Source of the DNA: Bryobacteraceae bacterium
GTDB lineage: Bacteria > Acidobacteriota > Terriglobia > Bryobacterales > Bryobacteraceae
Assembly: GCA_030039005.1 (NCBI GenBank)
Contig: JASHQT010000367.1
Span: 1-22,789, forward strand
DNA: 22,789 nt
Direction of reading: 5' to 3'
Shown: positions 17,693 to 22,789 of the stretch, in pieces
Numbering within the stretch: the stretch's first letter is position 1
Layout: the number at the start of each line of letters is the position of its first letter
Program-made: the position numbers and the translations under genes
Notes under the pieces: model-generated
What the model was told of the DNA's origin: nothing
Database searches by the model: none
What the model saw: the letters and a program-made list of their open reading frames with translations, nothing else

Positions 17693-20298
17693 GGAGTTTT
17701 CTGAAACGCTGGCGCGCCCTTTGGCGCCGCCGGCAACTGGATCGCGATCTCGAAGACGAACTGCGATTCCATCGCGAGATGCAGGCCGAGGAGATCAAGG
17801 CTGAGGGAGAATCGCCGCGTCCGTTCGGCAATGCCACCGCGCTGAAGGAAGCCTGCCGCGAGCTGTGGGCCTTCACTTGGATCGAGGCGCTTTGGCGCGA
17901 TATTCGCTATGGCGCTCGCACGCTGGTCGCGAATCCCGGGTTCACGGCAACCGCCGTCACCGCGCTCGCGCTGGGCATCGGCGCTAACACAACGATCTAT
18001 ACCATCGTCAGCAGCGCATACAATTTCGACTTTGGGGCGCAGCATCTCGACCGCATGGTAGTGGTGACCGCCACCGACGCATCGCGCCGCAATCCCTTCG
18101 GCCATTCGTTTTCCGTTTTTCTGGACCTGCGCTCGGAAATCAAGTCCGTTTCATCGCTAGCCGCTTACCGCATGATGTCCGTCAACGTGAGCGATTCGAC
18201 GGGGTTGCCCGAACGCTTTAGAAATGTCGAGATGTCGGCGAACGGTTTCGAGATTGCGGGCACCGGGCCCGTGCTCGGCCGCGCGTTCACCCCCGATGAC
18301 GAGCGCCCGGGCGCGACGCCCGTCGTGATGCTGGCGTATCACGTATGGCAGGACCGTTATGGCCGGGATCCTTTGATCCTCGGACGCGTGATTCGCGTAG
18401 ACGAAGTGCCGCGCTCGGTGATCGGTGTCATGCCCGCCAAGATGCGGTTTCCCGAGGATACAGATCTTTGGACGCCGCTCGTGCCCGATCTACGAAGCGG
18501 CCATGCCACTCCCAACCTGATGCTATTCGGGCGGCTCGCCGATGGCGTAAAACTTCAGACCGCTCGCGCCGAAATGGACACCGTGGCGCGCCGCTTGGAA
18601 ACCAAAGCACCGGATTCCTACCAGGGACTGCTGGTCGACCTAAGGCCGTTCCTCGAGATCATCGGACTTTATGGTGGCCGCCACATCGTGCTCATCATAC
18701 TGTGTGCTGTCGGATTCGTTTTGTTGATCGCCTGCGCGGACGTGGCGAATTTGCTGCTGGCGCGGGCGGCGGCACGGGCGCGGGAGATTTCCGTGCGCAT
18801 CGCCATCGGAGCCGGACGCGCGCGCATCGTGCGGCAGCTTTTGATCGAGAGCGTTCTGTTAGCAAGCGTGGCCGGAATTTTCGGATGGCTGGTGGCGCTG
18901 GCAACCTTGCGCTGGTTCGACACCGCGACGTACTCATCGGACCGGGCCTCCTGGGTCGATTTCTCGATGAATGTGCACGCCTTTGTCTACCTGGCGGCGA
19001 TTTCGATCGGCTCCGGTATCCTGTTCGGCCTGGCGCCGGCGCTGCGTCTCTCCAAAGTGGATGTGAACAGCGCGGTCAAGGACGGAGGCCACGGAGCGGC
19101 CGGTGGCAAGCACGCCCAACGCCTGGCGAGCGCGCTAGTAATCTTCGAAATGGTCCTATGCCTCGTGCTGTTGAGCGGCGCGGGGCTCATGATCCGCAGC
19201 GCAATCAATACGTATAACGTGCCCGTCGGCGTCAACTTCGCGAATGTACTCACCATGCAGATCAACCTTCCGGAAACCAAGTACCCGATGCCGGAAGACG
19301 AGATTTCCTTCCATCGCCGGCTGAAAGCAAAGCTGGAGTCCTTGCCGGGAGTGGAGAGCGTATCGCTCGCCTCCGCCATGCCGAGCCAATTCACCGGCTA
19401 TTTTTCGTACGAACTCGATGGCCGCCCAGCGGCCGATCCGCGCGAGCAGCCGCTAACGGGAAGTGTCGTGGCGGGGGCCGATTACTTCCGTGTGATGCAG
19501 GTGCGCGCGCGGCGCGGCCGGGTGTTTACGGAGTCCGATGGAATCGGCGGCGCGCCTGCGGTCATTGTGAATGAAACGTTCGCGGCCAAGGCTTGGCCGG
19601 GCGAGGATCCCATTGGCAAACGTCTTCGATTGATGCGCGGCGCGACGCCGCAGGCGCTGCTGACCGTGGTGGGGCTCGTTCCAGATATCAAACAGAATCC
19701 GAATCAGCCGTTGGAATCGACTCCGCTCATTTATCTTCCCTATGCTATGGATCCGCCGCGGGGGATGTATCTGGTGGCGCGCACTACGGTGCCGCCCCTG
19801 TCACTCGCCGAAGGGTTCCGGCGTGAGGTGCAGAGCCTGGATCGGGATCTGGCGGTGTATGACGCGGCGACTTTGGAGCATCGCGTCAACGTGAATCGGC
19901 TCAACGCGGGTGCTCTCGCGCTTCTGCTCACCATTTTTGCCGGCATCGCGCTGGTGATGGCTTGCGTGGGGCTCTACGCGGTAGTGGCGAGTTCGGTGAG
20001 CCAACGGACCCGCGAGATTGGCGTCCGGATGGCGGTGGGCGGAACGACGCGCGACATCGTTCGATTGGTTTTCGCGCAAGGCTTCCGGCGCCTGGCGATC
20101 GGGCTTGCGATCGGCCTTCCACTGGGGGCGGCGCTGACGTTTGTGCTGCGGGCGGCACTGGTGGGCGTGGCGCCGGGCGATCCGTTGAGTTTGGCTGGTG
20201 CCGCGCTGGCGCTCATTCTGGCGGGATTATTGGGCTGTGCGATTCCGGCGCGGCGCGCGGTTCGAGTGGATCCGATCATCGCGTTGCGCTGCGATTGA
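17689..20298 (+). CDS. MacB/FtsX-like ABC permease, acidobacterial duplicated orphan permease type
   Basis: Inner-membrane protein of 869 residues made of two tandem MacB-like halves. A charged N-terminal region (RRRQLDRDLEDELRFHREM, 13-31) leads to DIRYGARTLVANPGFTATAV (71-90) and TM1 (about 85-107). A periplasmic MacB core domain follows (to about 325), then three segments (about 333-358, 383-407, 430-452). The second half starts with ALVIFEMVLCLVLLSGAGLM (482-501), a second periplasmic domain, and three final segments (from about 740). No ATPase is encoded in the operon, which is why this family is called orphan; it may use an ATPase from elsewhere or act as a mechanotransmission/export component. 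Longer in-frame starts upstream lie inside padR and are rejected because ATGA coupling fits better. Confidence 0.93.
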   Translation: MRSFLKRWRALWRRRQLDRDLEDELRFHREMQAEEIKAEGESPRPFGNATALKEACRELWAFTWIEALWRDIRYGARTLVANPGFTATAVTALALGIGANTTIYTIVSSAYNFDFGAQHLDRMVVVTATDASRRNPFGHSFSVFLDLRSEIKSVSSLAAYRMMSVNVSDSTGLPERFRNVEMSANGFEIAGTGPVLGRAFTPDDERPGATPVVMLAYHVWQDRYGRDPLILGRVIRVDEVPRSVIGVMPAKMRFPEDTDLWTPLVPDLRSGHATPNLMLFGRLADGVKLQTARAEMDTVARRLETKAPDSYQGLLVDLRPFLEIIGLYGGRHIVLIILCAVGFVLLIACADVANLLLARAAARAREISVRIAIGAGRARIVRQLLIESVLLASVAGIFGWLVALATLRWFDTATYSSDRASWVDFSMNVHAFVYLAAISIGSGILFGLAPALRLSKVDVNSAVKDGGHGAAGGKHAQRLASALVIFEMVLCLVLLSGAGLMIRSAINTYNVPVGVNFANVLTMQINLPETKYPMPEDEISFHRRLKAKLESLPGVESVSLASAMPSQFTGYFSYELDGRPAADPREQPLTGSVVAGADYFRVMQVRARRGRVFTESDGIGGAPAVIVNETFAAKAWPGEDPIGKRLRLMRGATPQALLTVVGLVPDIKQNPNQPLESTPLIYLPYAMDPPRGMYLVARTTVPPLSLAEGFRREVQSLDRDLAVYDAATLEHRVNVNRLNAGALALLLTIFAGIALVMACVGLYAVVASSVSQRTREIGVRMAVGGTTRDIVRLVFAQGFRRLAIGLAIGLPLGAALTFVLRAALVGVAPGDPLSLAGAALALILAGLLGCAIPARRAVRVDPIIALRCD

Positions 20299-20325
20299 TC
20301 CTGAAAAAGTGACCCTAAAAACAGC

Positions 20326-20359
20326 AAAACGGCCGGTCCTCTGCGACGCGGCCGTTTTT
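20326..20359. terminator. Bidirectional intrinsic terminator
   Basis: AAAACGGCCG (20326-20335) pairs perfectly with CGGCCGTTTT (20349-20358) across a 13-base loop; five T residues close it on the + strand and T runs follow on the minus strand as well. It separates the permease gene (+) from the cold-shock gene (-) and can end both. Confidence 0.85.
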
Positions 20360-20390
20360 CAGGTGGTTGCGCTTCTATGGAGCGCTCGTT

Positions 20391-20594
20391 TTAGGCGAGG
20401 CTGACTTGTTCGGCCTGCAGGCCTTTGGGGCCCCGCTTCACGACGAACTGCACGCGCGCGCCTTCGTCGAGTGTGCGATACCCGCTTGCCTCGATGGCGC
20501 TAAAATGCACGAAGACATCTTCGCCGTTCTCGCGCTGGATAAATCCAAAGCCTTTTCCGGCGTTAAACCACTTCACTGTACCTGTTTCTTTCAC
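20391..20594 (-). CDS. csp: Cold-shock domain RNA chaperone (CspA family)
   Basis: Single OB-fold protein of 67 residues that binds single-stranded RNA or DNA and melts RNA structure. [15 protein letters not shown] (5-19, RNP1-like KGFGFI) and DVFVHFSAI (26-34, RNP2-like) are intact. The start is GTG, with AAGGAG (20600-20605 in reverse) five bases upstream; the overlapping ATG is out of frame and followed at once by a stop. The 166-base region upstream, back to the RRM gene, contains a marked hairpin and could be the regulated 5' leader typical of csp genes or an operon spacer. Whether it responds to cold cannot be told from sequence. Confidence 0.95.
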   Translation of the reverse strand: MKETGTVKWFNAGKGFGFIQRENGEDVFVHFSAIEASGYRTLDEGARVQFVVKRGPKGLQAEQVSLA

Positions 20595-20622
20595 ATATTC
20601 TCCTTGTTGCTTTGTTGTTGCC

Positions 20623-20653
20623 GATCATTCAGGCCTAAGAGCCCGGAATGATC
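20623..20653 (-). promoter_or_regulatory. Hairpin in the cold-shock gene leader
   Basis: GATCATTC pairs with GAATGATC (8 bp, outer stem), continued after a one-base bulge by GGGC/GCCT, around a six-base loop. It ends about 18 bases before the Shine-Dalgarno of the csp gene and has no T run after it on the minus strand, so a leader structure is more likely than a terminator. Confidence 0.45.
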
Positions 20654-20760
20654 TGTTGACGCGCCGCTCTCCTCTGATAGCGCCGCATCCTCCGAACGAT
20701 AGCCGGCCGGCTCTTGGCGCGGATCAGCTATCGAGAGATCGTTTGATTCGCCGCTAACTG

Positions 20761-21057
20761 TTACCAGCGGCGTTCGCGACGCTCGCCCCCGCCCCCGCGC
20801 GGACGGAAATCCGTTTTGGGCCGGGCTTCGTTGACGTTGATGGCGCGTCCGCCAAGATTGGTGCCGTTCAGACCGGCGATGGCTTGATCGGCTTCCTGCG
20901 AATCGCTCATTTCAACGAAGGCAAAACCTCGCGAGCGGCCCGTGTCCCGGTCCGTGATTAAACTGACGCGCTCGACGGCGCCGTATTGCTCGAATGCGCT
21001 GCGAATGGCTTCTTCGGTAGCGCCGAAATCCAAATTCCCTACAAACACTTTCTTCAT
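20761..21057 (-). CDS. RRM-type RNA-binding protein
   Basis: 98-residue protein with one RNA recognition motif: RNP2 is VFVGNL (residues 4-9) and RNP1 is RGFAFVEM (43-50), with aromatic residues in the RNA-contact positions. A short Gly/Arg-rich tail (RPRGGGGERRERRW) follows, as in cyanobacterial Rbp proteins. It probably binds mRNAs, possibly as a chaperone. The ATG at 21057 has AAGGAAAG about five bases upstream; a GTG two codons earlier is less well placed. It lies between EF-P and the cold-shock gene on the same strand, so this is a small RNA/translation cluster. Confidence 0.92.
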   Translation of the reverse strand: MKKVFVGNLDFGATEEAIRSAFEQYGAVERVSLITDRDTGRSRGFAFVEMSDSQEADQAIAGLNGTNLGGRAINVNEARPKTDFRPRGGGGERRERRW

Positions 21058-21160
21058 GAACACTTTCCTTCACAACTGACAAATAGATTTGACGGCGGGC
21101 TTTGCAAGGGGCAAAATACGTTGCGGTCCAGGCGTGGGCGAGACGATCAAACTGCAAATC

Positions 21161-21169
21161 AGTATAGCA
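21161..21169 (-). promoter_or_regulatory. Extended -10 promoter for the RRM gene
   Basis: On the minus strand TGCTATACT gives a TATACT hexamer with the TG extension; no good -35 is present, as is common for extended -10 promoters. The expected start near 21154 leaves a leader of about 97 bases before the ATG at 21057. Confidence 0.45.
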
Positions 21170-21217
21170 CGGCCGGGGCAAGGCCTCGTGGCTGAAGTTT
21201 CCTCTACTTCCGGCCGG

Positions 21218-21775
21218 CTATGCGCGTTCCAGGTAAACGCCTTCGGCGGTGCTGATGCGGACCTTTTCGCCTTCGTTGATGAACGGTGGTACCTGCACGA
21301 CCAGCCCGGTTTCGAGCTTCGCCGGCTTGGTGACGTCGGAGACCGAGGCGCCCTTGAGTCCCGGTTCGGTTTCGACGACGGTGAGATCGACGGTGGGCGG
21401 CAGCTCGACGCTCATCGGCTTGCCTTCGTAAAATTCGATGTTGACTTTGAGCTGCGGGATCAGATACTCGATGGCGTCGCCCAAAATGTCGCGAGTCAGG
21501 TGCATCTGCTCGAAATTCTCGGTGTTCATGAAGTAGTAGTATTCGCCGTCGTCGTATAGATACTCCATTTCGTGTTCTTCGAGCGCGGCTTTGTCGACAC
21601 GGTCTTCCGAAGAGAAGCGGTGCTCGGTGGTGGAGCCGCTGCGCAAGCTGCGCATCTTGACCTGGACAAAGCCGCGAAGGTTACCGGGGGTGCGGTGCAT
21701 CGTTTTGGAGATGGAATAGAGTTCGTTGTTGAACTTGATCACCATACCGGGACGCAGCTGTGTTGCGTAAATCAT
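21218..21775 (-). CDS. efp: Translation elongation factor P
   Basis: Cytoplasmic factor of 185 residues that enters the ribosomal E site and promotes peptide bond formation at polyproline stretches. The three-domain layout is clear: KOW-like N-domain ([15 protein letters not shown]...), middle OB domain with [21 protein letters not shown] (71-92 region), and C-terminal OB domain with [20 protein letters not shown] and [16 protein letters not shown]. The loop that carries the modified residue in other bacteria reads [10 protein letters not shown] (27-36): the position of E. coli Lys34 is Asn32 here, so neither the lysine nor the arginine modification pathway has its usual target. A weak GGAAGG lies upstream. 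It is divergent from the tRNA-Glu gene. Confidence 0.96.
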   Translation of the reverse strand: MIYATQLRPGMVIKFNNELYSISKTMHRTPGNLRGFVQVKMRSLRSGSTTEHRFSSEDRVDKAALEEHEMEYLYDDGEYYYFMNTENFEQMHLTRDILGDAIEYLIPQLKVNIEFYEGKPMSVELPPTVDLTVVETEPGLKGASVSDVTKPAKLETGLVVQVPPFINEGEKVRISTAEGVYLERA

Positions 21776-21871
21776 GGGGTCGTTTACCTTCCCTTGAATT
21801 CGGACGCGTTCGGCGAGCGGGCCGCGCGAATCTCCAGTGTAACAGGGTCGAAGGGAACGGCGGTGGAGAGG

Positions 21872-21877
21872 TATAAT
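21872..21877 (+). promoter_or_regulatory. -10 box of the tRNA-Glu gene
   Basis: A perfect TATAAT lies 16 bases before the first base of the tRNA; no convincing -35 is seen at the usual distance. Confidence 0.5.
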
Positions 21878-21893
21878 AGATCAGTTTGAACGT

Positions 21894-21968
21894 GGCGCTA
21901 TCGTCTAACGGTTAGGACGGAGCCCTCTCAAGGCTTAAATACGGGTTCGATTCCCGTTAGCGCTACCA
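21894..21968 (+). tRNA. tRNA-Glu (anticodon CTC)
   Basis: A complete 75-base cloverleaf including an encoded CCA. The acceptor stem GGCGCTA pairs with TAGCGCT (one G-U at the end), the D stem is GTC/GAC, the anticodon stem GAGCC/GGCTT encloses loop CTCTCAA with anticodon CTC at 21927-21929, and the T arm is ACGGG-TTCGATT-CCCGT. It reads GAG codons. Its 3' end faces a tyrosine recombinase gene 64 bases away, marking it as the probable attachment site of an integrative element. Confidence 0.97.
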
Positions 21969-22012
21969 ATTCCTCTATAACTTACAGACTTTGCGCTGCC
22001 ACGCGCTGCCAC
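21960..22012. repeat. tRNA-end repeats, probable attachment-site region
   Basis: The tRNA terminus GCGCTACCA (21960-21968) is followed by two tandem copies of GCGCTGCCAC (21993-22002 and 22003-22012) that differ from it at one base in the shared nine. The likely core is the tRNA 3' end; the extra copies may be integrase arm sites or scars of earlier events. The distal attachment copy is outside the window. Confidence 0.5.
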
Positions 22013-22032
22013 CACGGACGCTCCACAGAAAT

Positions 22033-22789
22033 TCATTGAACAACTCCGGTGTCGGCGACGGGTGTGTTCTGCTTTTGGAACTGCTCCCACTTCAACGCGG
22101 CCTCGTCGTCCCGGCCGCGGATCGCGTGCGCGTAAATGTCCTGGGTCACGCGAGGCGAGGAGTGCCCTAACCGTGCCGACACAGCAGTGATCTCCATGCC
22201 GGCCGCGATCAGGTGGGATCCGTGCGTGTGGCGCAAGGTGTGGAGACTGACTCCCTTCGGCAACTTAAGCCGCCGGCAAAGTGCAGACACCGACGCGGAG
22301 ACGGAATCAGGCTTGACGGGCGATCCTTCGGGGCTCGCAAAGATCAGATCAACGGGGGCGTAATCTGCACCGAACTGGTGACGGAATTTGTCCTGGCGGC
22401 GGCGATGTACTTCGAGTGCCTGGATAGCCGACCGTGGAAGAGTAACGGGTCGCAGGCTGTCCTCGGTCTTGGTGTGTTTAAACTGCACGCCTACCCTGGT
22501 CTGCGTCAGGGAGCGCGTGATCAGGACGCGCCCTTCGCTGATGTCCGACCAACGTAGTGCCAATATCTCGCCGCGCCGGGCCCCGGTCGCAGCACACAAC
22601 TCCAGGAGCGCTCCCAAGAACCACGGCTCCGTTGCCGCAGCGATTAAGGCCTGTTGCTGCGCTGGTGTAAGCGCCATTCCTCGCCGCTTCTTTGGCACAG
22701 GCGGCTCGCTCGCCGCCACCGGGTTAGCGTCTACCGAACCCCACTTGATCGCCTGCTTGAACGCGCTGGAGATCACTCCGGCGATGTTC
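22033..22789 (-). CDS. Tyrosine recombinase/phage integrase (partial, 5' end beyond window)
   Basis: Site-specific recombinase of a prophage or genomic island; the visible 252 or so residues are the end of the core-binding domain (IAGVISSAFKQAIKWG...NPV) and the whole catalytic domain. Catalytic residues are seen in ATGARRGEILALRW (Arg I), FKHTKTEDSLRPVTLP (beta-hairpin Lys), LHTLRHTHGSHL (His-x-x-Arg) and LGHSSPRVTQDIYAHA (His and the nucleophilic Tyr). The frame remains open through the last base of the window, so the GTG at 22776 is not taken as the start. The gene reads toward the 3' end of tRNA-Glu, the usual arrangement for elements using that site. Confidence 0.93.
   Translation of the reverse strand, partial: NIAGVISSAFKQAIKWGSVDANPVAASEPPVPKKRRGMALTPAQQQALIAAATEPWFLGALLELCAATGARRGEILALRWSDISEGRVLITRSLTQTRVGVQFKHTKTEDSLRPVTLPRSAIQALEVHRRRQDKFRHQFGADYAPVDLIFASPEGSPVKPDSVSASVSALCRRLKLPKGVSLHTLRHTHGSHLIAAGMEITAVSARLGHSSPRVTQDIYAHAIRGRDDEAALKWEQFQKQNTPVADTGVVQ

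Noticed and set aside
20701..20712. Perfect palindrome AGCCGGCCGGCT between the RRM and cold-shock genes
   Set aside because: Noted as a possible operator, but such GC palindromes arise easily in this composition and no second copy at a promoter supports it; CCGGCCGG near 21212 is only a part match.

Overview
This window reads as a chromosomal segment of a high-GC member of the Acidobacteriota, probably near Solibacter/Bryobacter. The strongest pointers are a PadR regulator followed, with an ATGA overlap, by a large two-half MacB/FtsX-like permease of the type called acidobacterial duplicated orphan permease, a PEP-CTERM protein, a PQQ dehydrogenase, and secreted proteins with the PRTADGKPDLTGIW-type N-terminus. 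The assignment is inference from gene content; there is no rRNA or marker phylogeny here.

Left part (1-10.9 kb). A DHA2-type MFS drug exporter (+, start at the window edge) converges on a GT-C-like membrane protein (-). From 3218 a long run of + genes follows: an aldo/keto reductase, a bifunctional 3-hydroxyacyl-CoA dehydrogenase/enoyl-CoA hydratase of FadN layout, a secreted spherulin-4-like protein with a PEP-CTERM anchor, a thiolase (FadA type), an acyl-CoA dehydrogenase (FadE type) and a small P-loop nucleic-acid/nucleotide kinase-like protein. The hydratase/dehydrogenase, thiolase and acyl-CoA dehydrogenase together supply all steps of the fatty acid beta-oxidation spiral. The spherulin-like gene sits inside this set with its own -10-like box and a strong ribosome binding site, and looks like an inserted cassette.

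Middle part (10.9-17.3 kb). This is mostly exported enzymes: a Tat-exported type-B carboxylesterase (-), two secreted proteins of unknown function (-), a periplasmic PQQ-dependent dehydrogenase (+), and a small secreted protein with two propeller-like blades (-). A 330-base gap (12531-12860) holds a TTGGC-rich short repeat, a G-quadruplex-type G tract, and a TATAAT/Shine-Dalgarno/ATG string ahead of a 44-codon reading frame.

Right part (17.3-22.8 kb). The PadR-permease operon has a very good sigma-70-type promoter and a perfect 13-bp direct repeat between the predicted transcription start and the PadR ATG. It ends at a bidirectional hairpin terminator shared with a minus-strand RNA/translation cluster: elongation factor P, an RRM RNA-binding protein and a cold-shock protein. 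A tRNA-Glu(CTC) gene on the + strand is followed directly by a tyrosine recombinase gene reading toward it, truncated at the window edge. This is the usual anatomy of an integrative element inserted at a tRNA 3' end, with three near-copies of the tRNA terminus around the junction.

I found no CRISPR array, no rRNA, and no obviously new multi-gene defence system. The observations most worth a check are the spherulin-like cassette within the beta-oxidation genes, the atypical tip of EF-P, the PadR leader repeat, and the tRNA/integrase junction.
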